Under the pieces are notes generated by a model. That model had not been told where the DNA came from and ran no database searches. It saw only the letters and a list, made by a program, of their open reading frames with translations. From NCBI GenBank assembly GCA_937930305.1, contig CALGLE010000049.1, positions 44,884-108,883 on the forward strand: a stretch of DNA of 64,000 nt. The letters run 5' to 3'. Every line of letters starts with the position of its first letter. Positions within the stretch are counted from its first letter, which is position 1. Shown here one piece after another: positions 1 to 9,694 of this stretch. The translations under genes were made by a program, and so were the position numbers. The stretch comes from an uncultured Granulosicoccaceae bacterium (lineage in GTDB: Bacteria; Pseudomonadota; Gammaproteobacteria; Granulosicoccales; Granulosicoccaceae).

Positions 1-213
1 GTCAAAGCGTGCTTGACTCCGATACACAGTACCGAGTTTTAAATAAATACCTCGATTGCGACTGCCGTTGTCGAGTAAGCTTTTGCACATACTAATGGCG
101 TTGTCACCAATAGCAGCCACACAATCGTCAACCGATTGAGCGGCAACCGGTGTGACAGGCAGAAAGCTAATGGTGGCTAACAATACTAAGTTTTTCAATT
201 GCGTGTTTTTCAC
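1..213 (-). CDS. Partial secreted protein, TPR-like (3' end outside window)
   Basis: Seen: reading leftward from a GTG at 213, 71 codons stay open to the window edge. The first 24 or so residues form a signal peptide (basic VKNTQLKN, hydrophobic core, Ala-rich cleavage site before QSVDD). The mature part begins with a Cys-containing helix and LKLGTVYRSQARFD, which resembles a tetratricopeptide helix pair. A GAGGA ribosome site lies just upstream and the stop of the preceding lipoprotein gene is 11 bases before the start, so it looks like the last visible gene of the leftward T6SS arm. Inference: a periplasmic TPR protein. The family cannot be fixed from the fragment. Confidence 0.6.
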   Translation of the reverse strand, partial: MKNTQLKNLVLLATISFLPVTPVAAQSVDDCVAAIGDNAISMCKSLLDNGSRNRGIYLKLGTVYRSQARFD

Positions 214-223
214 CAAACCGTCC

Positions 224-1003
224 TCAATACCCTGCACCAGCAGCACCACGACCCCGTCGCCCGGCAAAACCCCATTGGCCATCGGGAAGCTTCACTAAAC
301 TGAACAGATAAAATTCGTCCACGGTTTTGTAGGCCGGATCTTCACGGGCCACCATCGCCTCGATATCTTCCCGTAATTCGAACAGGCCATAGTTTTGACG
401 ATTGTTGGTGTCCCCAGCAATGTCTTTCATAACCAGCGCGATTTCTTCTGCGATGATTTCTAAGGTCTCTATATCATCCGAACGTAACCCGGCGTCAATG
501 TAGGCTGTCAGTTCATCGGTACGGTCTAAAATTTCCGCAGCTCTAACGGTAGTTTTTGCCACCGTACGCTGCACATTCGCAGACGCATCCGATACTTCGC
601 TTGCTAAGGTTAAATGCGTCATGGCTTCTGCCGTGCCGCGACGCAAGCCATAAAGATTGGATTCTCCTTCGGTAAAGAACTGTGGATCAACAGCCTGAGC
701 GACCGCATTCAAATGTTTTTTTGCTTCAGCAAGATTGCCAGAGCGGGCTGATTTGAGCAGTAATTCAGAGCTGGTTTGAGCTTTTATACTAGCCAATTCA
801 GCCACCACCAAGAGGCCTTGTTCACTGGGTGTGGCAGGCCACCCGGTAATGGCATGACCGATATGTATGTGTGCGATAGTGGGCTGCTCTCGGGTAACCC
901 CTGGAACACCGCAGCCGACTAATCCGATTAGAGACAACAACAACACCCCACGCAAAAGGGGCTTGGTGCGAACTTTCAGGGTAAAGATGTTCATGTATGT
1001 CAT
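224..1003 (-). CDS. Predicted lipoprotein in the leftward T6SS arm, unknown family
   Basis: 259 residues. Seen: a basic N-terminus, a hydrophobic stretch and a lipobox LVGC with the acylated Cys near residue 31, so it should be a lipoprotein. The mature part is mostly alpha-helical, rich in Ala, Glu and Thr, and ends in a short Gly/Arg/Ala-rich tail. A second Met three codons on (994) could be the true start; neither has a good ribosome site. It follows the 148-residue exported protein by 44 bases in the same direction. I do not recognise the family. Inference from position only: an envelope accessory of the T6SS, comparable in placement (not in visible sequence) to Tag lipoproteins. Confidence 0.65.
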   Translation of the reverse strand: MTYMNIFTLKVRTKPLLRGVLLLSLIGLVGCGVPGVTREQPTIAHIHIGHAITGWPATPSEQGLLVVAELASIKAQTSSELLLKSARSGNLAEAKKHLNAVAQAVDPQFFTEGESNLYGLRRGTAEAMTHLTLASEVSDASANVQRTVAKTTVRAAEILDRTDELTAYIDAGLRSDDIETLEIIAEEIALVMKDIAGDTNNRQNYGLFELREDIEAMVAREDPAYKTVDEFYLFSLVKLPDGQWGFAGRRGRGAAGAGY

Positions 1004-1047
1004 TACGTTTTCTGTGTATCAAATTTGTGTGATGAGTTGATATCGAA

Positions 1048-1494
1048 TTAATTCGTCAGCTTTGATAAACGGTACTTAAGCTGATTGAGTTTATTGGCTA
1101 GTTTTCCTTTGGTCTGAATGTGCTTATTGCCATAAAACTGTGCGCAAGATAGGGTGGCTAAAGGATTGTTCTCGGATTGCGCTTGAATCCTGACGTCCAC
1201 AATGGATTCGGCTTTGCGAAAGTAGGGGAATTCGGGTGGGCAATGAAGAGCCATCCAATTGTTTTGATTCTCTTGATCCAATTGTTGTATGGCAGATGCC
1301 GTTTTCGACTCAACATTCAGTTTTACTGTTAGGCCGCCACCAGAGCGATTCACAGATTCAACGGTTGCGGCGCTACAAACGTGTAAATCGTTGTAGTAAC
1401 TGCTCAGCTTGGACAACGGATCGAGCTCTGAGCTTATGGCTGTGGAGCCGCCCAATAGCGAAAGTAGGAGTGAAAAGAAAAAGCGATTGATCAT
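1048..1494 (-). CDS. Small exported protein, T6SS-linked, unknown family
   Basis: 148 residues. Seen: a clear signal peptide (MINRFFFSLLLSLLGG, cleavage near residue 21) and three cysteines in the mature protein (contexts HVCSA, LHCPP, LSCAQ), so a disulphide is possible. Its ATG overlaps the stop of the upstream phosphatase gene as ATGA, indicating translational coupling within the leftward T6SS operon. The size and secreted nature recall TagO/VasI-type periplasmic accessories, but I see no motif that proves this. Best left as an exported protein of unknown function. Confidence 0.65.
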   Translation of the reverse strand: MINRFFFSLLLSLLGGSTAISSELDPLSKLSSYYNDLHVCSAATVESVNRSGGGLTVKLNVESKTASAIQQLDQENQNNWMALHCPPEFPYFRKAESIVDVRIQAQSENNPLATLSCAQFYGNKHIQTKGKLANKLNQLKYRLSKLTN

Positions 1495-2234
1495 GTCGCC
1501 CCCGCGTTGTTTTCAGCTTTTGTTACGTAAATAACACCGACGTTGTCCCGTGCACCTCTGTCACGATACCGTCTGAGCAATTCATCAATGATGCTTGTTA
1601 TGTCATTTAATTGAACCGGTATTTCGAGTAATTCCGAGTCTTTGAGTTCTTTGTACAAGCCGTCGGTGCAAACAATAAATTGATCGTCTTCTTTTAACGT
1701 ATAAACACAGTGCTCGATGAATGCCGATGATTCGCCACCGATAGCCGCTGTTAACGCCTCGCCATTCGGTATCTCATTGGTGTTGACTTCGGCGTTTAAC
1801 CCTGTTTGGGCAGCATCTAATAAGAAAGATTGATAGTTGTGGTCCCTGGTGAGTTGTTTAATAGTGTTGTCACGAATTCGATAAATTCGACTGTCGCCAC
1901 TCCAAGAGCACATGACTTTTTGTTTGTGAATCAATAACACAGCGACCGTGCAACCGATGACGGGTACCTCATCGTTGGCCGCTTTTTGTCTGAGTTCGCT
2001 GTTGCACGTTTGAAGTAGCTCATCAATACGTCGCAGAGCATGACCTTGCTTCGACGGGTGAGTAAACGATCGAAAATGCTCTACCACCAATTGACTGGCA
2101 AAATCGCCACTGTTGTGCCCACCCATACCGTCGGCAACCACCCACAACTGTTCATTGTCCAGCGACAACACCGAATCTTCATTCAGTGTTCTCACCAATC
2201 CGGTTTCTGTATAGGCAAGACTGGTCCAACTCAT
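1491..2234 (-). CDS. pppA: PP2C-family Ser/Thr phosphatase of the T6SS (PppA/Stp1 type)
   Basis: 247 residues, a single cytosolic PP2C domain of typical length. Seen: metal-binding acidic residues in NED (D20), VVADGMGGH (D35), CTDGLY (D191) and RDNVGV (D230). Known: in T6SS loci such phosphatases remove phosphate from Fha-type proteins and counteract the kinase PpkA, setting assembly threshold. Its start directly abuts the tagF stop and its own stop overlaps the next gene by ATGA, so it is co-translated with tagF. No kinase gene lies in the window; PpkA may be beyond the left edge or absent. Confidence 0.9.
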   Translation of the reverse strand: MSWTSLAYTETGLVRTLNEDSVLSLDNEQLWVVADGMGGHNSGDFASQLVVEHFRSFTHPSKQGHALRRIDELLQTCNSELRQKAANDEVPVIGCTVAVLLIHKQKVMCSWSGDSRIYRIRDNTIKQLTRDHNYQSFLLDAAQTGLNAEVNTNEIPNGEALTAAIGGESSAFIEHCVYTLKEDDQFIVCTDGLYKELKDSELLEIPVQLNDITSIIDELLRRYRDRGARDNVGVIYVTKAENNAGAT

Positions 2235-3458
2235 CTAGTCTTCCTCCCAAGGCATGGAGGATAAATCTTCTTCGGCAATGTCTAGCGTTTCAACCAATGG
2301 GGATTTCGCAGGCGATGATTCAGACTCGGACTCGGCTTCGCTGGCGTTAACTTCGATAGGTGTCTGCGCTTTCGCTGCCGCTATCGTTGATTCAACCATC
2401 CCTGGCGTAAGACGAACGGTGGCTGGATAGTCGTCAGTCTCTAAAGATTTCGTATCTGCCAGGCTAGGTTTACCAGAAAATCCGACAATGCCTGTCGTTG
2501 GGTCTTGAGCCTTTGACGGGCTTTCCGAATATGGGATTTCGGATGCTTTTAACGGATCAGCCTCATGCTCTGAGGATGATTCGGCGCGTTCTGCTTCCGC
2601 AGGTTCAGGTTCAGATTCAGATTCTGGTTTTTTTTCAGGTTCAATCGATTGCAGTGCATCCCACGCATCTGCGTCATTAATCACCGGTTCAACCGCTGCG
2701 ACCTTTGCGACCTCTGCAACCGCCAGTTGGGTGAGGTTTATGGTCTTGGGGTCAAATTGATCGGTGAATAGCGCCATTCCCTCATTGGGGTCAGGCAGGC
2801 CAGACGATACAAACAAGGCGGTTGTATCTAAGGCATTCGAATCGTGCTGTGAGGATGAGGTGAGTGCGCAGCTTTGAAAGACGCACACTTGTTGGTAGTG
2901 CTGCTGCATGTATGAATCGAGTATGGCGGTTGTAAAGTCTTTGAAATCACCCCCTTTGCCCGAAATTGAACGCACAACGAAACTATCGGAATCACTGCAC
3001 TGATTGGAAGGGGCTACCGCGTCTTGTTCGTACCAGGCGCCAGACAATTCCTCCAGTGTTGCATTCAATGAATCCACACTCGTGATACCACGCGATAAAT
3101 CACCAGCGAGCCTTTCTAAGTGTTGCAGTAGTGGTTGAAATTTCAATAGGCCCTGGACAGGGGTGAATGGCGTGGAGACCGTACCCAAAATGCAAAACGG
3201 AAAGCGCCGGCCCACTTTATCGTTTGACGATACGAACACGCCAAACCAGGGTTCTGGGCCCATCACGTCTTTCGCACAGGTAAAACGATGTGGCGGTGCT
3301 GAGTGATAGAGGTCGGACCATAGATTGCCGTGTTGTTGCTCGCCGTTGATGAGCGCCAGTTGCAACCAATCATCCCAAACGTTGATCAGGGATTGGGGTA
3401 AGTTAAAGCGAAGGAAATCGCCTCTTTCCGGTACTTTTCCGTAGTAACCCAGGCGCAT
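2235..3458 (-). CDS. tagF: T6SS-associated protein TagF
   Basis: 407 residues. Residues 1 to about 200 carry the TagF domain (LGYYGKVPERGDFLRFNLP at the N-terminus, then WLQLAL, GPEPWFGVFVSSNDKVGRRFPF). Known: TagF is a post-translational repressor of T6SS firing that works alongside PppA/PpkA/Fha. Odd: residues from about 265 to the end are a long, acidic, Ser/Pro/Glu-rich low-complexity tail ending in SSMPWEED, absent from the usual short TagF. The start overlaps the tssM stop as TAATG, and the next gene (PP2C phosphatase) begins right after its stop. Confidence 0.9.
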   Translation of the reverse strand: MRLGYYGKVPERGDFLRFNLPQSLINVWDDWLQLALINGEQQHGNLWSDLYHSAPPHRFTCAKDVMGPEPWFGVFVSSNDKVGRRFPFCILGTVSTPFTPVQGLLKFQPLLQHLERLAGDLSRGITSVDSLNATLEELSGAWYEQDAVAPSNQCSDSDSFVVRSISGKGGDFKDFTTAILDSYMQQHYQQVCVFQSCALTSSSQHDSNALDTTALFVSSGLPDPNEGMALFTDQFDPKTINLTQLAVAEVAKVAAVEPVINDADAWDALQSIEPEKKPESESEPEPAEAERAESSSEHEADPLKASEIPYSESPSKAQDPTTGIVGFSGKPSLADTKSLETDDYPATVRLTPGMVESTIAAAKAQTPIEVNASEAESESESSPAKSPLVETLDIAEEDLSSMPWEED

Positions 3459-6400
3459 TATAAATTATCCGGTGCACGAAAATTCCGCACAGCTACTGAA
3501 TTGAGTGGGTTAAAACTGCTGGTGGAGAACGCTAAGGTGACTTGTCTACCACCGAATGAATAATCCACTTGCATACCATTGGATGTTGGCCGTTTGTTGC
3601 CTTGATCAAGCAGGCGTAAAATGGCCCAAGGGCCAGAATTTTCTAAACTGGCAATGGTGCCGCTGATAACGGGTTGCACACGCAAGTTAACTAAGGTGTT
3701 GTTCGTGGGCGAGGGCCAAGTAAAAGACGTGGTGCCGGTAACCGGGCCATGGAAATATTCTGTGTTACCCCCTCCGATGGATAAGAACAAGGTTTCAATG
3801 TCTTGCGACATGCCCAATTCGTTTGGAATGATGTCAAAGCGAAATGAGGGAAGTTGTTCTGATGTGCCAAAGAAGGTGTTTTTTATGTCATCGGCAAAGG
3901 CAAATTGCTTCAAGCTGTTGTCGGTTAAGCAAACGTTGTCGGCATTGCCTGTCCATGTCCATTGCCGAGGCGTTTTTGAAACCACCGTGCTTAAATACGT
4001 ATCCACATAACGATCGATCACACCGCCTTTACCAAAGAACGCACCAAAGTCAGATAACGCAATGTCACTGGTGCCTTTTCGGCTAACTGGGTAACGACCT
4101 CGAATGGCGCGTTTGTAATAGGGCACCACCTCGGTTTGCCAAGCTGCGTTTAATTGTTGGCAAAACCCGCCGCTGGATACATCGGATATGTCCCCCGTAA
4201 GGCCAGTTAACACTTCGGCGATCGGTGAGGGCAGTCGATCAGCCTTGCCCGATAATTGTTGTAACGATATGGCTAGATCCGTGCTCAGTCTGGCATCCGT
4301 GGCTGCTGAGCCGCCTTGGGCCATCGGTAACAATTGAATGTTTAAGTCTTCCATTTGTCGCAGCAATTGATCCAATCGCGACGGGGCTCCGTTTTCGCTA
4401 TTAACCAATTCATGCAGCGGTGTGAAGGCTTGGGTGACCGGATCGATTTCATCGCCTGCTTGCGCTTGATTAGAATTGGTGGCCAATAGGCTTCCCAGTT
4501 CATCTTCTCGTGTGGTTTTACCCTCGTCTCCGGTTTCCGCCTCTTGCTCTGGGTCGGTGAGTTTGGTGTCACTCGCTGCCGCTAACAGTAGCAATTTCAA
4601 TGGCGAATCAATATCGCTGAGTAGTGACACTAAATCGGTGGCTTGGGTTAAATCGTCCACTGGGAGCACTTGGATGTTCGTCAGTAGCGTGGACCAAACT
4701 GCAATATAGTCTTTGAAGTAGCGCTCTTTTACGCGGCCTGTTAATGACTCAGCCGATACGGTACTTCCAGAGCCTGTGCTAAATGGGCCGAGCACCCAGT
4801 TGTCTTCGTAAAGGCTTTCAGAAACAGACGGAAGCTCTGGTAGGAAAATTCGGTTGTATCCATTTTTTGAAAACAGCTCGGGCACACTGCGATCAAACGA
4901 TACGCCGTCTTGACGCTCCATGACGCGGTTGATGTCTGGGCTCGTCTTGGCAGAGAGTCGAACAAATCGGTTTAGTGATTCGATATTTCGATTTTTGATT
5001 CGATTGTAGGCACGATCTTCTAAGCTGAGCTGCGCGGCAATTTCTTGATAACGCGACACTAAGGCGGCATCCATGGTTCTGGGGTTTCGTCTTGGGCGTT
5101 CGGTAAATAATTGGGTGATGTGTTTTCGTAAGGACGTTCGAACATCAGTGGTAGTTGATTCAGGCAGATTTCGATCAATGTCAAAATTGAACCAGCCAAT
5201 AATGGAATCACTGTCGTAGCGTTCCCGGGTATGAATCATTTGATACGTTTTTAGCGCTTCAAAAAGAAATTCGGGGTTATTCTGTTCTGAGTGAATCTGA
5301 TTCTCAAGCCGCACAATGAGTCTGGGCAGCAGCACATCAATCAGCAATTCTTGATACTTTTCTGTAGAAACACTCAGAACACTGGGCGCTTGATATAGCC
5401 CGGTAGTTTTTACCAACAATGACGGGTTCTCACCGTCTCGGTTTGGCTTAAATGAACCGGGAACCGATTCGGCTTGGTCCAGAATGTTTGCAGCGGCAAC
5501 AATATCCAAGCTGTCCGAGGATAAATCGAACAAGGATTTATCCAATTCTTGCACTTGGTCTTCGGTTTCTCCCAATAGCTTTTTGTTACCAATAAAGCCT
5601 GCCGTCCAAGCACTTAACGCGAAGACCAAGGTGCCGGCAATGGCACAGAGACCCCCAATTTGAAGAAGCTTGAATCGTTTCTCGGCCTTGGCGCTGCTAC
5701 CGGCTAAGCCGGATTCAGGGAACACAACATCATTAAGTAAAGCATTAATAAAAAAGCTTTTGCCGCTACCAGCATCGGCGGTTTGTGGCGCGCTATGGGA
5801 CTGAACTGAGGCGGATAAGGTATCGATGACTTTATCTAAAACGGAACCCGACTGTGTTGCACTGGTGAAGTAGACGCCGCGAAATTGGATGTCTTCCAAC
5901 AAGCGATTTTTTTTCATCAGTTGCTGGATAAAAAATTGAGATTTTGTCGTCAAATTAGAAAAATGCAGTGGGAGTTTGTATATGCCTTCTCGATTGGGTG
6001 CACTGAGTTCTCGTTGCAGTTTTGAGATGGTTTGTTGATGCACCGTGTGTTCAAGTTCTTCAATCGCTTGAGATAAGCCTGTCCCCAAATCCAGCTGCTC
6101 ATCAACGGGGAAGGTATAGCCCCAAACCTGGCGCCGCTCTTTGGCGTTTAGGTCGGAGAAAAATTCGGTAAAACCAGGCAGCAAATCACTTTTGGTGAAC
6201 ATCAAGTACACCGGAGGGGAGATGCCTAAGTTGGCGTACAATTCATCGATGCGGGATCTTAGCGTTCGCGCCAGATTCGTCATAGTGTCTTCATCGGATT
6301 CGAGAAGATCTTGAATGCTCAGCGCCACCAATACGCCATTGATGGGGCGACGTTTTCTTTTTTCCTTGAGTATATTTAAAAACCCACCCCATACTTTACT

Positions 6401-6982
6401 GTCTGAGTCGCGATCACTGTCTTGTGTGGTGTATCGACCGGCTGTATCCAAAATTACTGCTTTATCGGTGAACCACCAATCGCAGTTTCGTGTTCCACCC
6501 ACCCCTTTAACTGAATAACGACCGTGCGATTCTTCCAGCGGAAAATCGAGCTCTGAGTTACTTAGCAGAGTGGTTTTTCCAGCACCTGGTGGGCCGATAA
6601 TGACGTACCAAGGCAATTCGTAAATGTATCGACTCTCACCACCTTTAAAATTTCCGCGTTTGAGTACGTCCACAGCCGATTGCATCTTGTCCTGCAACTC
6701 GGCCAATTCTTCATCGGATGCGGAACCCTCTTCGTCTTTGGCTAGGGATTGTAAAAGAGCGGCTTCTTTCTTTTTCGCGCGCACGGTGCGTAGAAAGACC
6801 GTCATAGCCCAAGCTAGGATTAATCCACCGATGAACAATAGGCGGCGTGATACCGACTCCAGTGGTGCTTGCGATCCAATGGATAAATACGGGCCTGCAA
6901 TCCAAATGAATATCGCAATGAGCAGCACGCCAATCAGTGACAGTACCGCGCGATTTGTGAATAACTTAATAAGAAATTTCAT
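3458..6982 (-). CDS. tssM: T6SS membrane complex protein TssM (IcmF family)
   Basis: 1174 residues, normal for the family. Seen: two N-terminal membrane helices (about 12-30 and 47-64), a cytosolic GTPase-like domain with Walker A GPPGAGKT at 130-137, a third helix near 445-465, and a long periplasmic C-terminal region. Known: TssM with TssL and TssJ forms the trans-envelope channel that anchors the baseplate; its periplasmic end binds the TssJ lipoprotein. It follows tssL by three bases, and its stop overlaps the tagF start, so the block is one transcript. Intact P-loop; whether it hydrolyses nucleotide cannot be read from sequence. Confidence 0.96.
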   Translation of the reverse strand: MKFLIKLFTNRAVLSLIGVLLIAIFIWIAGPYLSIGSQAPLESVSRRLLFIGGLILAWAMTVFLRTVRAKKKEAALLQSLAKDEEGSASDEELAELQDKMQSAVDVLKRGNFKGGESRYIYELPWYVIIGPPGAGKTTLLSNSELDFPLEESHGRYSVKGVGGTRNCDWWFTDKAVILDTAGRYTTQDSDRDSDSKVWGGFLNILKEKRKRRPINGVLVALSIQDLLESDEDTMTNLARTLRSRIDELYANLGISPPVYLMFTKSDLLPGFTEFFSDLNAKERRQVWGYTFPVDEQLDLGTGLSQAIEELEHTVHQQTISKLQRELSAPNREGIYKLPLHFSNLTTKSQFFIQQLMKKNRLLEDIQFRGVYFTSATQSGSVLDKVIDTLSASVQSHSAPQTADAGSGKSFFINALLNDVVFPESGLAGSSAKAEKRFKLLQIGGLCAIAGTLVFALSAWTAGFIGNKKLLGETEDQVQELDKSLFDLSSDSLDIVAAANILDQAESVPGSFKPNRDGENPSLLVKTTGLYQAPSVLSVSTEKYQELLIDVLLPRLIVRLENQIHSEQNNPEFLFEALKTYQMIHTRERYDSDSIIGWFNFDIDRNLPESTTTDVRTSLRKHITQLFTERPRRNPRTMDAALVSRYQEIAAQLSLEDRAYNRIKNRNIESLNRFVRLSAKTSPDINRVMERQDGVSFDRSVPELFSKNGYNRIFLPELPSVSESLYEDNWVLGPFSTGSGSTVSAESLTGRVKERYFKDYIAVWSTLLTNIQVLPVDDLTQATDLVSLLSDIDSPLKLLLLAAASDTKLTDPEQEAETGDEGKTTREDELGSLLATNSNQAQAGDEIDPVTQAFTPLHELVNSENGAPSRLDQLLRQMEDLNIQLLPMAQGGSAATDARLSTDLAISLQQLSGKADRLPSPIAEVLTGLTGDISDVSSGGFCQQLNAAWQTEVVPYYKRAIRGRYPVSRKGTSDIALSDFGAFFGKGGVIDRYVDTYLSTVVSKTPRQWTWTGNADNVCLTDNSLKQFAFADDIKNTFFGTSEQLPSFRFDIIPNELGMSQDIETLFLSIGGGNTEYFHGPVTGTTSFTWPSPTNNTLVNLRVQPVISGTIASLENSGPWAILRLLDQGNKRPTSNGMQVDYSFGGRQVTLAFSTSSFNPLNSVAVRNFRAPDNL

Positions 6983-6985
6983 GGC

Positions 6986-8323
6986 TTAATAGAAAACCGT
7001 AATTTCAACGCGGCGGTTTCTTGCACGCCCGGCGGCGGTATCGTTGGATGCGATCGCCTCTAAGCTGCCGCGTCCTTCGGTGATCATGCGAGCCGGATCG
7101 TTAAGACTTAATTGTAATAAGTCGCCCACCGCATTCGCGCGCGCTTTGGACAGCTCGGTATTTGATGGAAACTTCGCGGATCGAATGGGTATGTTATCGG
7201 TGTGTCCGGTGACAACCACATCGCCCTTTATCTGATTAACAGCAGCACCGATTTGCCCAACTACGGAAGCGTAGGATGCGCCCAATTTGGTTTTCCCCGA
7301 TTGAAATAGATCATCACCGGTGAGCCTGATTATCCCGCGATCAAAGGTCTCATCAACTTCAACAACCCCCAATGAAATTTCATCCGCGAGTAATTTGGTT
7401 AGTGTGATTTGGTCCGCGGCGCTGTCTGACAATCGAACATCGTCTTGTATTTTAATCTGTGGCCTGGCTGGTGGAACCACGGCTCGCACAGTCAGTGGGT
7501 TTACATCCAGTGACCATAAACGGGTGGTGAGTTGATCCGAAGATTTGACCAACGTCATTCGGTAGTACAAGTAGGTGGCTGAAGAGATCGCCAAAGCTGC
7601 CGCTAACGCAACCCAAAGTGGGGTGGCTCGGGGCATCCTGCGTTCTTTGATATTCGAACCTTGCCATTGAGCCGAAAGCGCAACAGGTGCTGGTTCTCTG
7701 TTTGAGTTAAGAATGTTGTAAAGCCAATTACGCACTTTAATGAGTGTTTGTTGGCCATCACTGGTAATTCGATAAGCGCCTTCGTAACCCAAGGTCAACA
7801 ACAAATACATAAATTCAAGTAGTTGTTTATTTTTTTTCGGATTCTCCGCCAAACTTTTTAACAGCGAGAAGAATCGCTCACCTCCACCGACTTCGTTGTG
7901 AAAGGTTGCCAGCAGATTATGCTGAGACCAATTGGCTTGAGTGCCCCATGGGGTATTCATGGCTGCCTCATCAACAAAACTGCACATTACATAGCTGGCT
8001 TGCACCGCTTGCGTGGAATCGGGCAGAATTTCACGGGCCCGATGCTTGAATTGATCAACTTCTTGTATCAGTTGTTGTCGTAAATATTCCGTATCGGGAA
8101 TAGCGGAGGCTTTGCGCAGCACCATGACGGTAGTAATCAGTCGAGAGGCTGCTTTTTCCAATGGATTAATGCCGCCCAACAACGGAATCGCATCAATCGC
8201 AGTCGGGTTAAAGTCTGTTGTAGCCTGAGCATTATCGTAAACCCTTTCATTGGCGCGCGGCGCGGTTTTGGGTCGTAAAACCGTTCTATCGTCATCACCT
8301 ATGGAGAACGGATCGTGCGTCAT
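6986..8323 (-). CDS. tssL: T6SS membrane protein TssL with OmpA-like C-terminus
   Basis: 445 residues from the chosen ATG at 8323, which overlaps the tssK stop as ATGA; a TTG five codons upstream is possible but unnecessary. Seen: an N-terminal DotU/IcmH cytosolic domain (conserved YVMCSFVDEAAMNTPWG), one membrane helix near residue 230 (PLWVALAAALAISSATYLYY), and a C-terminal OmpA-family peptidoglycan-binding domain (VTGHTDNIPI, ELSKARANAV, NRRVEITV). Known: TssL joins TssM and TssK; the extended form binds the cell wall directly, so a separate TagL/TagP anchor is not needed. Confidence 0.95.
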   Translation of the reverse strand: MTHDPFSIGDDDRTVLRPKTAPRANERVYDNAQATTDFNPTAIDAIPLLGGINPLEKAASRLITTVMVLRKASAIPDTEYLRQQLIQEVDQFKHRAREILPDSTQAVQASYVMCSFVDEAAMNTPWGTQANWSQHNLLATFHNEVGGGERFFSLLKSLAENPKKNKQLLEFMYLLLTLGYEGAYRITSDGQQTLIKVRNWLYNILNSNREPAPVALSAQWQGSNIKERRMPRATPLWVALAAALAISSATYLYYRMTLVKSSDQLTTRLWSLDVNPLTVRAVVPPARPQIKIQDDVRLSDSAADQITLTKLLADEISLGVVEVDETFDRGIIRLTGDDLFQSGKTKLGASYASVVGQIGAAVNQIKGDVVVTGHTDNIPIRSAKFPSNTELSKARANAVGDLLQLSLNDPARMITEGRGSLEAIASNDTAAGRARNRRVEITVFY

Positions 8324-9657
8324 GATTGAACGGTCCAAATAACCATCTCAAGATCGGGTGTTGATCCGGCGATGTGCATAGCGATAATGGATGTCACCGA
8401 AATTTGTTGCCACAGTTCGTTGTCTCGGCGCAGTTCAAAATAGACGTATCGCTCGTAGGCTGGGATGCTGGACGGCACGTTAGCCAGTGTCATTAATTCC
8501 ACACCGTTACTTTGCGCTGCCACTAAATCCCTTAATTGGGTTTTTGATGCAATGGTTGTCTGCTGGGGGAATCTACGAATGAGTTCATCGGGCGTGGCGC
8601 TGGATTTCACCGCCAATATAAATCGGCTGTTGGTAAAAATAACTGGGTCTGGAATGGTGGCTGTGTAAATGCCAGCGGTGACGTGTTCAACCGGAAACGA
8701 TTCCGTCGTTGAGTCTGGAATCCAACTCAGACTGTCGCGCAATTCTTTAAGTAAGGGATTAAAGCTATTAAACTGTTCTCGGTGAAAGTATACGTGTTGA
8801 TCGGATGAGGTTCGATCTGGCTTGGTAATGGTGGATAGTTCCCCAGTTAACTTAACCAATTCCCGAAAGATTTGTTCGGGGTGCGAGTCATTTACATCTA
8901 CGAAGTGTTTCAGTAAAGGCCTTGCTCGATTGATGAGCAGCAACAACATTAAGTGTGCTAATTGGCTACTGTCGCTGGCATTTGGGCTACCTATTTTTTG
9001 AGCTAAATCAGTGCCACGTTGAACTAGCAAGGCGTAGAGATCTTTGCAAATGGATTGCAGTTCACTGGAGGCATTTAAAGAGAGTGCGCAACAGTGAAAA
9101 TGGTTATCAAGTTCTAATACGCCGTCATCACGGCGTTCTCGAATCTTGGCAATCGGAATGGTGTGATAGGCCGAATCGTTGTCTGATTCTATGATGAGGC
9201 GCGACCAAAGCGAGGCGGTGAAAACCGTTTCGTCTTCATGTGAATCCACACTGTGTCGATCGGATACGGTGTGATTCTTAAGAAGGTATCTGGAGAACGA
9301 CTCATCCGAGGTGGATTCTGAAATGTCTTTATTCGACTGCCGGTTAAACGGAATCGCAAGCGATATGACGCTGTCTCTTGTACTGGATTTGATTTCGATA
9401 GGGGCGGGCAGTTCACCTTCTGACGGAATGCTAAAAGGGGTACCATCTGGGAAAATTCCCGAAGCACTGGACAGCGCAAATTTACCTTCCGCCAGTGCTG
9501 TTGTATCGATAGTGAGCTCAGAAAATCCATACGGGAACGGGTCCGAACACGCATTTAACTTCGACAAGGTCGATAATATGAATCGATCTTGTTGTTGGAA
9601 ATGCTGTGGGCCGAGGAACATGCCTTCGGACCACACAACTCGGTTCTTCTCGTACAC
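8320..9657 (-). CDS. tssK: T6SS baseplate protein TssK
   Basis: 445 residues, the usual length. Seen: the family N-terminus VVWSEGMFLGPQHFQQQDRF. Starts at GTG with GGAG about ten bases upstream. Known: trimeric TssK links the baseplate (TssE-F-G, VgrG) to the cytosolic domains of TssL/TssM. It lies between tssJ (38 bases upstream) and tssL (4-base overlap), the standard tssJKL order. Confidence 0.95.
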   Translation of the reverse strand: MYEKNRVVWSEGMFLGPQHFQQQDRFILSTLSKLNACSDPFPYGFSELTIDTTALAEGKFALSSASGIFPDGTPFSIPSEGELPAPIEIKSSTRDSVISLAIPFNRQSNKDISESTSDESFSRYLLKNHTVSDRHSVDSHEDETVFTASLWSRLIIESDNDSAYHTIPIAKIRERRDDGVLELDNHFHCCALSLNASSELQSICKDLYALLVQRGTDLAQKIGSPNASDSSQLAHLMLLLLINRARPLLKHFVDVNDSHPEQIFRELVKLTGELSTITKPDRTSSDQHVYFHREQFNSFNPLLKELRDSLSWIPDSTTESFPVEHVTAGIYTATIPDPVIFTNSRFILAVKSSATPDELIRRFPQQTTIASKTQLRDLVAAQSNGVELMTLANVPSSIPAYERYVYFELRRDNELWQQISVTSIIAMHIAGSTPDLEMVIWTVQS

Positions 9658-9694
9658 TCTCTAACTCTCCTCGGTTGTCTATTAACTCGACGGA

